This document shows, piece by piece, positions 37,925 to 50,499 of a stretch of DNA of 64,000 nt. Under the pieces are notes generated by a model that worked only from the letters and a program-made list of their open reading frames with translations, had not been told where the DNA came from and did no database searches. Both the position numbers and the translations under genes were made by a program. How positions within the stretch are numbered: position 1 is the first letter of the stretch; each line of letters starts with the position of its first letter. Source of the stretch: Sipunculus nudus (Eukaryota > Annelida > Sipuncula > Golfingiida > Sipunculidae); contig CM049314.1 of assembly GCA_026874595.1 (NCBI GenBank), positions 55,101,812-55,165,811 on the forward strand, read 5' to 3'.

Positions 37925-40900
37925 TATATATAATATTTTAAAGAGGATATGTATTATAAAAATATGAGATTGCACTTGCATGTGAGGGCATTCCTAAGAG
38001 GTTGATGACCTCTCTGGAGGAAACAGCTGTACCCTCTGTAATTACTTTCTTCACATGTAATTAGGAAATAGAATTTCAAACATAATTAAATCATTTGTTA
38101 CCTAATCCCAATCTAATTCTCCCGTAGACATTTTTGTATCTGACAAGGGAGAAGGATAAAAAATAGATTGTCTTATGACGAAGCACCAAATTATACCCAT
38201 ATCTCGTGGCAAATACATCATGTGTATTATATCTAGGCGTCACAGATGCAAATAAGTTCTGACGAATAGATTAGGGCTGAGTATTTTAGGATTGGCCCCT
38301 TTGTGGCCCAATATTCGTATCAGACAGCCTGTCCTAAGCGATTCGGTCCGTCACATTCTGATTTTTATAGGCCAACAGATATATAGTACCGTAAAAACCC
38401 GCGGGGAGTACCGCACATAACCTTTTAAAATTCCCAATTTTCCCAAGTCATGATGGAATAGGAAAGACGGGTGTAGTTATAAATAATGTTTGCGTAACTG
38501 GCCGGGTAAAACATGAAGCTGTTATCCTGTTCCCATGTCAAGCGCTAAACGCGGGTTGTCCCGCGTTATAATCGGGATACATGCAGCAAATTTTGATGGA
38601 TTGCTTGTCAAATGATCAACAACGTTTGAAAGGCTGAGCCGGGCCGCCGTAAAGGCTCGTTATTTCGCTATTGCTCGCTTTTGCGGAATGCTTGTACCCT
38701 ATTCACATGGGCAACAAGGGAAATTACAAGCAAGCCAAGCCAGCCATGCTTTGTGGACCGAACGGTCATAGATATCGCTCTAACTATAGAGGCTGGCTCT
38801 ATAAACTTTCTATAGGAACTGGCTTTTAAACTGTTTGTTGTATAATATACTTCAAAACAGGCACTATTGATATTATACATGAACTGTTTGTTGGGAGACA
38901 TGTAGAATCAATGTTCAAATTATTTGATGCTTTATCATAAGCCCTTAGTCGCAACAGACCGTGAATCATGGATGGGTCATTGACTCAGATATATAGTTAG
39001 TAACAAGTACTCGTCAAGGCACAATAACTGCTGTAGAGAATCCTCCATAATCCAGCAGTGTAGTTTCCACAGTAGTCTACATAAGAGTAATTGCAGTTAG
39101 AGTATAAATATTTGTATCTTTTTCCTGTTCTTGATTGAGATCTATTTAATAAAATTGGTTATGAATAATACATTGGTTCTTGTATTTAATAAAATTTACT
39201 GGCCGAATGAAATTACGCAAGGATGATTCTTGATGTTTATGAAAATGTCCGCCTGTGGCAGCTCGTTGATTACTACATGTCTAAAAAGTTGTATGACCCG
39301 AATAATCTTGAAAAGTGTTAATGTTGTGAAGAAGAGACATCATGGCAGTTCAGCAGAGACGAATCAGCCTATACATGATTTCACCATAGTTTCCAGTCTT
39401 TCATCCCTTTCCCTGTAACTTTTTAGCCTTCTTTACCGTATTGCAAGTCATAATTTGTAAGGCATTCCTGCACGGACCCTGGCATATAGAAAGTAGCCAT
39501 TTTCCTCTTGGCGCCATGATTACTATACTCCTTGATTAACTGGGATCGATTTGGAACTTTCCTGGAAGTTCCATTAACAGAAATAAGCAGGCCCGAGGTC
39601 GTGCACTGTGGAAGTATATATTAAACCAAAGCCTGTGTTATAAATACATAGTAACCGTATTGCAATATACACAGATAGATGTACAGAAGCGGATTCCGAA
39701 GGCAGGCGGGTCGTAGGAGTTTGGACCTACTTTGTCAGCCATGCACCGGAACAATTTTTAAGAATTTAAAAGCCAGTTCTTGCGGCCTAGATCTCCTTTA
39801 CCGGGCCTGAGGACGTTTTAAGTTTTTTTTCTGACTAGTCTTCATTGGGTGGACCCTTCTTTTTCAAAGTCCTGTTTCCGGCATCACGGGCAGATGTGTC
39901 AATGTACATATGATTTCTAGGAAAACAGGTAAGATGTATACTGTTATAAATCCAAATGTCTCTGGCGATGGGAAGTGTGAAACCGCACAGACACCCCGCA
40001 TCTGAGCAGACAGAAAAAACTCGTCACCATAATGACTGCGGAGTCAGGTGCAAGTCCAACAGCTGATAATCCAAAGCCAGGCTGTTGTAAGAGATGCAGA
40101 AAGACGGTTAATTAACTCCACCTGGATCAAAGACCTTGATCAGCCGGTCTGACCCGAGCCCTGTCAGATCTACCTGCATAGCTCATCCATCAACAGCCTG
40201 CTTCCAAAAGTCCACCATTCACTCGTTCGGCAGGATTCTCTCATTCTTAACATTTTAGTCATAACTTGAACTGAGGTTAATATTTTTCTTTATTTCTATA
40301 TAATCGTATATTATAATTTGAACCGTGTAACATGAAATTGCTGTTGCACAGGTTTGTCTGCGTGAAAAGTATGTACAGGTAGGATTACCCAAGCACAAAT
40401 ATATAATGTATATATACATATGGTATACATATTTTATGGATAGACATGTTTGTGCTTGTTATGCATAGTTGTTTGCTGGAAATCCCAAGAAAGTATACAT
40501 TTCTTTGAAACACGCAATATCCAACCCATTACATTTGAAATACAGTTTAACCTATCATAAAATATAAAATTTTATTAACGTATATGCTTAGGGTGAAATT
40601 CTACTGAAAATCATAAATGGAATAACGTAAGTTCGTTTTTGTTCAAAATGTAAGAAATATAACACACAGTGTGTAAATAATACATGTGATTTTTATTATC
40701 ACATATAGTAGTAATTGTATATGTAGCACGAACGTTAGTGGATTAATACTAGACCTGCATTATGTTGTTTATTTACATTCATTAAATAAATAGTAAAATA
40801 TCAGCAGATCAAGTTATGTATATTCCATTATTCATCTGTCAGGTAATTTATTGTATTCCTCCGTTCTAACTTTTATTGTCCGACGAGTAGTGAATGTGGT

Positions 40901-41949
40901 ATAGTTAGAGACCTGTGGAAGAAAGGACCACACAGGGCCGCCGATTATAGCCGAGTCATTAGGAGTATGGTTGAACGTTTGTGGTTTGGGCCGGTGACTT
41001 TCTACAAGTGTTAAATGGGGACATATCATGATTATATATCTGTTTGATCGTGGGAAAGTCCCGGGGATGTGAGGTCGTCTCTGCTGCTAGCTCCCACTTG
41101 TAAGACACTAGACTGGTTTCTACTGTTTTTTCACTAAAGCCCTGTCTTAGGACTATATATCCGCTGCCGTGCTTTGATGTCGGGGTAGGGCTTTACAAAA
41201 TACAGCATGTGCTCGTAACATGTTATACCTTGTAAAGCAAGCACACATGCACATACAGATATATTCCTCGCCCTATATTTATATGTTTTTCTGTATCGCT
41301 AAGCAACCTCCCACTCACATACACATAACTATAACCACATGATCATCATATATTTTTTCTTGTTTTATGTGTTTATATACAAAACACCAGGGGAATGGAT
41401 TTTACCATATTTCTCGTGTATTTATATATGAACAGTTTAGATATATGAAATATATGTTATATTGCTTAAGAAAACATGATGTTATTTCATAGAAAACTTT
41501 ACATTTCCATTAACAATGAACAAAAATAAAATAATAATAGGCGTTTTGTGTATTTTGACCGTGGATAGCCTTCAGTATTTCATTTATTACCAATTTTCAA
41601 CATGTACTTAAACACACACCTTACATGTTTTTGAGTACATGTTGTATGATAAGAGTATGTATTTTATTACCTGATGTATTTATATATCTGCATTTAGACC
41701 AAACGACCTTTGACTTTAAAATACTGATCTACGAAAACAGTATATATTTCCTTAATAGGCCTACATTTGGGTTCATTAAACGAAAAGGTATCTCTTAAAA
41801 GCCGTGGTTTCATAAGTATAAACATTTCATATAGTTGTAGTTTAATAAAACTTAAAAAATCCAGGTTCAAAGATGATGTGCTCATTGAAATCAATAAATA
41901 CCCAAATTTAGTGTGTTAACTGATTACGGATATGTTTTTCTTTCTTCAG

Positions 41950-42191
41950 AGGGTTAGTAAACGGAAGTCAACGAGCCTGGAACGCATCTTCGCACTGCGC
42001 ACGCTCAAAACGGGAAGGTGGTCTTATCTCTGCGCAAGTCCGGATATGCAAGCAGCACTTAGAACTGATGCGTGTTGTCTGGCACTCAGCCAAGGAAACA
42101 ATGACAGTCTGTCAGGAACTGTTTAAAGACAGACGATGGAACTGCTCATCAATTCTCAAAGCTCCCCATTACACGCCTGATCTCAATGGAG
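41950..42191 (+). CDS. Wnt11: Wnt11 coding exon 2 (first exon identified here)
   Basis: Secreted, lipid-modified signalling ligand that acts outside the cell on Frizzled-family receptors; Wnt11 is mainly linked to non-canonical signalling in other animals. The exon gives 80 full codons from 41951 plus one base at each end. Visible motifs: GGLISAQVRICKQHLELM, VCQELFKDRRWNCSS and LKAPHYTPDLNGG. These align almost without gaps to my memory of vertebrate Wnt11 (SAQVQLCRSNLELM, RWNCSS, LAPNYLLDLERG), and the APxYxxDL stretch supports Wnt11 over other subfamilies. It has four cysteines and three N-glycosylation sequons (NGS, NAS, NCS). The acceptor has a strong pyrimidine tract ending ttctttcttcag at 41949; the donor is gag|gtaaac. 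In-frame sequence upstream meets a stop at 41921 without an ATG, so a separate first exon with the signal peptide is required. Confidence 0.93.
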
Positions 42192-42520
42192 GTAAACATT
42201 ACAAAGTGTCATTATCATTAATTATACAATAATGTTTCTATCACATGCACCACAAGTACATAAATACTAGTTTCTTTAACAATTGACGTCATCACTGATA
42301 CAACTGGTACATGTTATATGTAGTGTCATTTCAAGCATTGCCGATAATTAACGCCCAAGAGAAATTGACATGATCAATCATACTCTCACTGCAGTCATCA
42401 CAGATCTTCCAATAAAAAGTTACTTTAACTGATAATACATATATAAGCTTATCACAGGTACTCCATCCGAATCAGTATTATATTACATTATAGAAGAGTA
42501 TCATTTAATAGGGGGTAAGT

Positions 42521-43880
42521 TACTCCTGTTGAATCCACTCGGACGACGTAGTGGCAACCTGGTTGAATTAACATGGGCACTGTGTGACGTAGTCGTAATA
42601 TGATTGAATTTATACGGGCTCTCTGTGACGTAGTGGTAATATATGGTTGAATTTACACGGGCTCTCTGTGACGTAGTGGTAATATATGGTTGAATTTACA
42701 CGGGCACTCTGTCTCGTAGTGGTACTCTCGTTGAATCTACAAGGGCACTTTATGACGTAGTGGTACTCTCGTTGAATCTACAAGCGCACTTTATGACGTA
42801 GTGGGTATCTCGTTAAATCTACAAGGGCACTCTGTGACGTAGTGGTACTCTCGTTGAATCTATAAGGGCACTTTATGACGTAGTGGTATTCTCGTTAAAT
42901 CTACAAGGGCACTCTGTGACGTAGTGGTACTCTCGTTGAATCTACAAGGGTACTATATGACGTAGTGGTACTCTCGTTGATCTACAGGGCACTATATGAC
43001 GTAGTGGTACTCTCGTATAATCTACAAGGGCACTATATGATGTAGTGGTACTCTCGTTGAATCTACAGGGCACTATATGACGTAGTGGTACTCTCGTATA
43101 ATCTACAATGGCACTATATGACGTAGTGGTACTCTCGTTGAATCTACAGGGCACTATATGACGTAGTGGTACTCTCGTATAATCTACAAGGGCACTATAT
43201 GATTGAGTGGTACTCTCGTTGAATCTACAGGGCACTATATGTCGTAGTGGTACTCTCGTAAAATATACAAGGGCACTCCTTGACGTAGTTGTACTCTCGT
43301 TGAATCTACAATGGCACTATATGTAGTAGTGGTACTCTCGTTGAATCTACAAGGGCACTTTATGTCGTAGTGGTACTCTCGTTGAATCTACGAGGGCACT
43401 CTGTGATGTAGTGGTACTCTCGTATAATCTACAATGGCGCTATATGACGTAGTGGTACTCTCGTTGAATCTACAAGGGCACTTTATGTCGTAGTGGTACT
43501 CTCGTAAAATCTACAATGGCTCTATATGATGTAGTGGTAATCTCGTAAAATATACAAGGGCACTATATGTTGTAGTGGTACTCTCGTTGGATCTATAAGG
43601 GCACTCTGTGACGTAGTGGTACTCTCGTAAAATCTACAATCGCACTCTATGACGTAGTGGTATTCTCGTTAAATCTACAAGGTCACTATATGTCGTAGTG
43701 GTACTCTCGTTGAATCTACGAGGGCACTCTGTGACGTAGTGGTACTCTCGTATAATCTACAATCGCACTATATGACGTAGTGGTACTCTCGTTGAATCTA
43801 CAAGGGCACTCTGTGACGTAGTAGTACTTTCGTAGAATCTACATGGGCATTCTGTGACGTAGTGGTACTCTCGTTGAGTG
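42521..43880 (+). repeat. 41-bp minisatellite, about 33 copies, in Wnt11 intron 2
   Basis: Head-to-tail units of 39-43 bp around gacgtagtggtactctcgtt then gaatctacaagggcactatat. The first copies have a distinct variant (ggtaatatatggttgaattt). From about 42958 to 43280 two unit types alternate (gttgaatctacaggg and gtataatctacaaggg), giving an 81-bp dimer repeated about four times. Because 81 is a multiple of three, the minus strand stays open at 42942-43235 with a 27-residue period; this is not a gene. Confidence 0.95.
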
Positions 43881-44269
43881 AATCTTCCATTGAATCGCCA
43901 CAGGCACTTCGTAGCTGACGTTGAATGGAATTTGTGGGGAAAATCTTTTTTTCTAATAACACTCATGAATAACATTTTTTTCCACTTTTTTATCACACGA
44001 TCAAAGAAAATCCTGTTTCTTGTTAATTTGTGCAAACTTAAACTTTGGAAATAACATATGTAGTGACATATATGATATATATTACCCACGTGTTATTGTC
44101 GACAATCGGATTTTAATCTCCAATATTAAAACGAAGGGATTTGCATATCGGGTTGACATCATCGCATGTTCGAAATCTGAAGTTCCAGTATACACATGTA
44201 GATAATGTATTCTTTGTAAAAAAATAATTCAAATTTTAAATGATTCTTATTTAGTTTACGTAGTTTATT

Positions 44270-44870
44270 GGTCGATGCTTAATGCGACAATCAAACGGGG
44301 AGCAATATGGATCGTGATGTAGCCATGCATGCCTGGTGATCAGTAGGTATGCAGCACTCGTACACAAACGTCAAACGTGGTGTATTTACGTTAATACAAG
44401 AACCCAGTGATCACAGGGCGTAGGAGGCCGCAGCATGCCTGGAGGTAGCGAGGGCGCACGGACGGTCACACTCAAGTATTTGTAAACATTTCTCGTGCCT
44501 GCATAGAAAAGTCATTCATCACAAAACCGTCACATGAAATGCCCTCCATCAGACGCTGAGCGGCTAGTGCGCATGCGGGGCGGCGTGAATCAAAGGCGCA
44601 CGGCAACGAGTGGGCTGTCGCCTGCTTTGAAATCTCCCGTTATCCCGTCACGCCGCGCCTCTACCGTTTGAGATCACTTTTCTGTCACTCTGTGACCTTA
44701 ACTGACCGGCCCACAGGTATAGGTATAGCCGTCTCTTTCAATGTCCTCGGCTATAACGTGAACTGACACCCCGCGGTAATTATAGCTAATTACACACCTG
44801 TGTTGCTGGGGTCATTGCGTACAACTCGTCCCCTCCCCACCCGGGATATAATCGCGTTCATATGGTACGC
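44270..44870. promoter_or_regulatory. Candidate enhancer in Wnt11 intron 2
   Basis: About 600 bp of GC-rich non-repetitive sequence between the minisatellite and exon 3. Motifs: aatcaaagg (TCF/LEF-type core at 44589-44595), tgcgcatgcg (NRF1-type, 44568-44577), and taattatagctaattac (paired homeodomain-type ATTA sites). No coding potential was recognised. Function is inferred from composition, position and motifs only. Confidence 0.35.
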
Positions 44871-45466
44871 TGTACGAAACTGTTTATAGGAACAAACATT
44901 AACTATGAAACCCGTGCTTCATGAAGGCATGCTGCATTCAAATAAAAACAGTGGCAAACTATTTTTGGCCTTTCTGTTTGTTTACCTGTCGCACACATGC
45001 AGATGTTTACAAGCCCTATGAACAGAACCAAGTTAAATAGGCTGACATTGCAAAACCATAACATATAGACTCTTGGAATTAATACATATAATAAATACAT
45101 ATGTGAAGGAATGATTACCGAGAGATAGAAGACATGGATTCGCTACATCTTAATTGAAACATGAGTAGCACGTAATAATTCCTGGCTTCTCCAGTCATGA
45201 TATATATGGATAAGTAAGCAATTACAAAATAAAGCATGTAGGCATACTTTAAAAAACGTACATATACTTATTGATGAATAGGATTTAATAGCTCAAATGA
45301 TATTGCATATGATCCAATAGCCATTGAACAGTTTCTATTATAAATAAAATCAGTTAAATGTATGTTGATGGTAATTAATTGTAACTTTATAGTTTAATCT
45401 ACAATAAGCTTTTTCTCTTGGATTTCGTTTTCAGTTTGTTATAATTTGGTATTTTGTGTTTTGCAG

Positions 45467-45759
45467 GGAGCCGAGAGCAGGCATACGTGTACGCTTTAAG
45501 TTCCGCCGCCCTGGTTCAGGCCGTGGGTAAGGCCTGTAGTCTGGGGCTCTCCTCAAAATGTGGCTGTGGACTCCTCCCCTCCACCCCGCCGGCAGAGAAC
45601 TTCCGGTGGGAGGGGTGTGGGGATAACGTACCGTACGGCATCAGGTTCAGTACACTCTTTGCAGACGCTCCGTTTACTAAAGGAAAACATCCCAGCCGGC
45701 GGGAGCGATCTTCTAAAAAGGCCATGGTCAACTTACATAATAATAAAGCCGGCAGAAAG
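45467..45759 (+). CDS. Wnt11: Wnt11 coding exon 3
   Basis: Continues the N-terminal Wnt domain. It completes a split glycine codon, then encodes 97 residues starting SREQAYVYALSSAALVQAV, followed by KACSLGLSSKCGCG, the FRWEGCGDNVPYGIRFS block, FADAP, and ends MVNLHNNKAGRK. The block order and spacing match the Wnt family (REQAFVYA, WGGCxDN, DA, LxNLHNNEAGR). Four cysteines are present. Acceptor ttttgcag at 45466, donor aag|gtaggt after 45759; phase 1 in, phase 0 out. Between FADAP and the MVNLHNN helix there is a basic stretch (KGKHPSRRERSSKK) that looks more basic and a little longer than in vertebrate Wnt11. GC content is clearly higher than in the flanking introns. Confidence 0.95.
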
Positions 45760-48700
45760 GTAGGTACCATTCATAATGAAGTATAAATGAATATTCATTA
45801 TCCAAAAATGCAATTTTATACAAATTCATATTATAAATACATTATTTTTTAGGAGAGTCTACGTTTTCACGCAAATCCTCTGTGTTTATTAGCCTGGAAA
45901 TATAACGTTTCATTGCTATTAAGTTTCAAAGTGCATGATGCCATGTAAGTTCTATAGGGGGTTATTTTACAGATTTTCCCATAAAGCCCAAGAAATTTGA
46001 AATTGTTTCGCGATGGGGCTTTCGCAGCGCCATCTATCAGTTCCACAAACTGAAAACCAGGTTGACTTCAAATTTGGCCTAGAGACGCAAGAATGTAAAA
46101 ATAAATGAATAAAAGTTAAGAAGATAATCAAATTGTCCCCGATTATCACACATCAAAATGCACCTGCGTATCAAACATCGTAATGAAGACTTGATAATCT
46201 ATCATTTTTTATGGATAGACAATGACATACTGAGTCGCACCTGGCGACATGCTATGGCATATCTTTAAAATTTTTCACGGTTAATTTGGCACGGAGCTAT
46301 CAATTCAAGTCTCATTATCCGAGTCATAATAAGCGGTTCTACGATGCGTCTAGACTGTTTAGCTACATTATTTAGAACCTGATATCACCTTGTATGCACT
46401 GAGACGTGCCGAAGAGATGTTTAGTATATGTTAAGCGCGACCAGCATGGCCTAAGCTTATTTCCTCAATTGGTTCACGTCCATATCGGGTAATTTATGTA
46501 CGTACCACCGAATTCCGTGACATGCACCTAAAAAAATATACGGTTGTTGTGCATCATATTTGGCGGGATTGATTAATGTCGTCTGCTCATCTTCCCGCGC
46601 AAGAGAACTGTCAGATGAACGCAGAATAATTTAATAAAAGCCCTATGGGTCATTGGTACAAATGCTCCCAACTTTGATGTAGCGCATTTCTTTATAATTC
46701 TGCTGCTCATATCATGTATGAAAAATCATTTCTATTGTGATAAAATCCATCCATCTTCTACGCATGGAGGCTTCTCCCTGACTCGTACATCATTGCTGAC
46801 AACAAGTACAGGGAATACAACCGCATATTCAAAGCCCCTGTTGCGGCGAGCGGAATACACCATATATTTTCCTTTCGAGTGGCAATTTGTACTAGAACGA
46901 GTGTTATAGGCAAAATATTAAGTCTCAAATCTATTAGCAGACGCTGAGAACATAAATCTCTCCGCTAAACGCGGGTTGTGTGGTCTACCTACGACTTAAA
47001 TAATTGCCCCCTTTCATTGCGTGATACAAGTTGTCGTCACACATCCATCCACGCGAAAAGTCGAGGTTACGCGGGCGAAAATGTTGCCATTAATAAGTAG
47101 TGCTTAAGTTCTTGTAAGTGCTGTGCCTCGTATACATAGAAAGGTCACATAGATATTACATAACCAATACTTACTATATACGTTATATCGTGTAGTTTAC
47201 ATTTGGCAGATTATATATATACACTTTATATTGCATGGTTGGATCTTTAATATTATATCCAATAATAATGCACTCTTTTCAATGAATTTATTGGCGTAAG
47301 TAAAAAATTAAGTCATAGGCTCTATATAAATATTTTAGTTAACAGTACAGGAATGTAGACACAAAGCAATAAATTCACGTCCACATTCAATTAATCATTC
47401 ATTGATTTCTCTTAATTTTATTATGACATTTCTCATATATATTTGCTTGTTAGCTATCGATATATACGCCGTCATTAAGACTATTTACCAGAGCGTATAT
47501 GAATGTTTTATTCATTTATATGTGTCCGGGTTTTATGCGATATCGCATCAGTGCATGATGAGCATTTTAAAAACATATTTAAAACGGTATATATAGATAT
47601 ATTTGAACGGCGCTCAACGTCAACTTTATGTTTATAGCCAATGTTTCGTATAGAGAACAATTCCCTAAATACTGACAAGCGGGTAAAAATACTGTGACAT
47701 ATATTGTTGATGATCGGGAAACGTGAAGACAAAGGGGCTGCACTATTGAAGTTTCTGTAGCAAATAGGGAACATTTGTTCGAGGTAAAAAGATTATTATA
47801 AACGTAAATTGCTGTCTAAAACAGTTTCGCTTTAAGCAAAGAACATTAACAAATTCAGACCAACAGTTGTGACCCTAATACCTCAAATCGGATTTATCTA
47901 TATTTTTTACCTGTAAATTCGTTTGCAGTATTACATTATAACTAGGTCATGGTGTGTTTTTGCCAACACGGTCAACCTTCAAAATTACTTATTCGTCTGT
48001 AACTAATGAATTGGAGAGACTCCGTTTGAGAAAAAGCGCCATTCATCATATTTTCAATCGGAACTCCGTGACAGCAGCGCTATACGGCATATCATAGAAT
48101 TGTTCTCCCCTGAAAAAGAACGCAGTGCTCTGCTCTGGTTTTGCTAATTCTCGCCTGTGGTTGAAATTGGACCAATGTATAAAGCAGACGACAGTTTTGA
48201 GTTAAGCAGACGACAGTTTTAACTACAGAACAGAGGCGCGTTTAATTGAAACCGTGACGATCATTGTCCATGATCAGACAATGATTCTTATAGTTACAAT
48301 TATATATGGTGTTTGGTACCAGGTAACTATATTTATAAACAATTTTATACTATTTTACACACTACGTTTCTAATATTTGATATTTGAAATACTTTATATA
48401 TGTCCGTGTGGGTGAGAATTTGATTAAGGCAATGATATTGTGTGGATATAGTGTTAAAATTCTGTGTGTATATTTGCTGCCATTGCAAGTTATATAAAAA
48501 TCTAATATTGTCCATACACCAGTGTATGTTCTTTCTTTTTTCTTTTCTTTTATTTTTTATACAATATGTATTAAAAAGCTTTCATTCTATCTCTACATCA
48601 ATAAGAAAGTTTATACCTTGACGGCTGTACCTCTTTACTCTTTGTACATGTATTTATACATGCAGGGCTGTCCAGGTCCAAACAACTCTAGAGTGTAGGA

Positions 48701-49036
48701 CGCTCAGATCCTATTTAAGAGGGTCCAGTGGGACTATGGAGCGTTCCTAGAGTTTCTATGTAAAACGAAATAGATTTATCTTTAAAATTATACATAAAAA
48801 GGTTTCTTTTACAAAAAAAAGGTACTGCATTGGATTTTCATATGAGTGATCCACATAAGATTATCAAGCACGTTGCCATGTTATAATCAAAACACATTGT
48901 TGGCCGTTATGTATTTGGCACTATTCCTTTGATGGTGACAAGTGCTTGCTTTAATTCTTCGATCCTATATACATTCAGAAACAGGGGCGTCTAACTGCAT
49001 GGGCCCTAAAGATCAAGCGTCCAAATGATTTGGGGA

Positions 49037-49073
49037 CATCACAGACGCATTTCCTCGCGTTCCTGAAAACCCT
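49037..49073 (+). repeat. Dispersed 37-bp repeat, copy 1
   Basis: Matches 63074-63110 at 32 of 37 positions without gaps (core cctcgcgttcctgaaa). It is probably the conserved edge of a larger element, since related agcgtcc strings occur upstream of both copies. Confidence 0.75.
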
Positions 49074-49823
49074 TCATGTATATGAACTGAATTTATATAG
49101 GCTTAAGTACAGCCACACACCATGGCACTCGGCTGTCTTGTGGCTTACCGCGTGTGTATATCTGAGGTCAAATATGTTGATGCTCAGCAGCCGAGTCCCC
49201 ACTTGTCATCGGACAGCATTGTGATTAATATGCCGTTGTATGAATGATAAATGGCTTGATTTTATATTATTTTCCCATTATTCTTATACTCTGTCACCGC
49301 ACCCACGCCGAGACTGCACAGATGACGTCAGATAAGGGGGTACTTTTTTAAAGCTTAAACATTGTGCTCTTCAGAAATGTCTGAAGTTTTGTTGTAAAAT
49401 GATTAATTACTTCTTGAATTTTTCATCTAGATTTACATGCACATGAAGTCTCGATATGACTTCAATGAAATTGAATATAGTGTATTATTAGTCCGTCCAT
49501 CCGAAACGTCGTTAAACCTGATATCCATTGTGTGTATTTCTAGTAATTATAAGTGTGCCTACATAATTATTCCGTCATGTAAATATGTTTCCATACAGTG
49601 AATGAAAGCTCACCACAAAATATGTTATCTATCATAACTTGCCATTCCAGGCTTCATCAAAATTAAATTAACCCAACAAATAATTATACATGTAACATGC
49701 AAGTATATTTCCTAATTTATATGTATAATAATAACAATAATAATTATATATAATAATTAGAATGATAATATGTTTATGTTGACTGCCTACATGGCGTCCA
49801 TCCCGTGTCCCCTGAGGGCACAA

Positions 49824-49845
49824 TGTGTGTGTGTGTGTGTGTGTG
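49824..49845. repeat. (TG)n microsatellite
   Basis: About 11 TG units in Wnt11 intron 3. Confidence 0.9.
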
Positions 49846-50206
49846 ATTTGATGCAGCTTATACTATAACTCCTACATGTGTCCTGTGTCATATACGGTGT
49901 ACTTTAGGGGGAGGGGTATGTAAAGGGTAAGAAAAGGGGGTTCTTGAAATTGAACTTTGGTTCGCTCTTTTTAGAAAATTGTATTTCTTATTTAAGTGGG
50001 ATAACTGAAAATATGTTGAATTATATATAGGACAAATCGATACACCCAGTTGCATTTTTTTCAATTGAACATTTTTATAAAGTATTAATTCATGTTTAAG
50101 GAATTAATGCGAATCTATAACAGATATTTGTTGTCACATACACGCATACACATGTGCACATATAATATTTATGAAACTATAAGTAATCTTACTTTTTCTT
50201 CTTCAG

Positions 50207-50499
50207 ATTGTAAAAGATAGCCTGACGACGGCGTGTAAATGTCACGGCGTGTCGGGGTCGTGTTCTATAAAGACGTGTTGGAAGTCACTTCCGTCTATAT
50301 TGTCTATTGGTACGAGCATACAGAAAAGCTACGCTGTTGCCGTGGAAGTTAAGCAGCGAAAGAAGAGGGGCAGAAAACGCCTCGTCTCATTGAATAAAGT
50401 CAAACGGACGTTTGAGGAGCACGATTTGGTGTATTATACAAAGTCTCCAGATTATTGTGAACCCGACAAGTCGGCTGGATCAGTCGGCACACGGGGAAG
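50207..50499 (+). CDS. Wnt11: Wnt11 coding exon 4, with acylation-site serine
   Basis: Encodes 97 codons plus two bases. It starts IVKDSLTTACKCHGVSGSCS followed by IKTCW. This is the Wnt hairpin loop whose serine (TCG at 50252-50254, by homology) receives the palmitoleoyl group added by Porcupine and inserted into Frizzled. The linker contains a polybasic run, KQRKKRGRKR (basic core 50357-50380), then the Wnt11-like segment HDLVYYTKSPDYC and GSVGTRGR (compare ELVYLQSSPDFC and GSHGTQDR). Five cysteines. Acceptor ttcttcttcag at 50206; donor ag|gtgggt after 50499, phase 2. The RKKR within the linker would fit a proprotein-convertase consensus; whether it is cut is unknown. Confidence 0.95.
50252..50254 (+). 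other. Wnt11: Predicted palmitoleoylated serine codon of Wnt11
   Basis: TCG codon for the first serine of HGVSGSC. The equivalent serine in Wnt3a and Wnt8 carries the monounsaturated lipid needed for secretion and Frizzled binding. Assignment is by motif position only. Confidence 0.85.

Larger units (their letters stand above)
33031..41949. other. Region immediately upstream of Wnt11 exon 2; probably intron 1
   Basis: Ends in the pyrimidine-rich acceptor of exon 2, so at least the right part is intron 1. It carries several AT and TAA/TTA arrays (35167-37918). GC-richer islands lie at about 33780-34370, 38280-38790 and 39480-40230. I looked in these for an ATG plus hydrophobic leader followed by a phase-2 donor and found no convincing first exon. 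Confidence 0.5.
42192..45466 (+). other. Wnt11: Wnt11 intron 2 (phase 1)
   Basis: 3.3 kb GT-AG intron. It holds a large 41-bp minisatellite in its first half and a GC-rich, non-repetitive island at about 44270-44870, listed separately. The rest is AT-rich with no open frame of interest. Confidence 0.9.
45760..50206 (+). other. Wnt11: Wnt11 intron 3 (phase 0)
   Basis: 4.4 kb GT-AG intron. Contents seen: a dispersed-repeat copy at 49037-49073, a TG run at 49824-49845, a TAA-rich patch near 49727-49760, and otherwise unremarkable AT-rich sequence. No second gene was recognised on either strand. Confidence 0.9.

Noticed and set aside
39919-39932. Strong donor-like cag|gtaaga upstream of Wnt11 exon 2
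   Set aside because: The only frame in the right phase has a stop just before it, and the ATG frame available (39910) is in phase 1 with no hydrophobic leader.
42942-43235. Minus-strand 97-residue frame with a 27-residue repeat resembling a repeat protein
   Set aside because: Produced by the 81-bp dimer period of the intron 2 minisatellite, which is divisible by three; it lies antisense inside an intron and does not begin from an independent gene signal.
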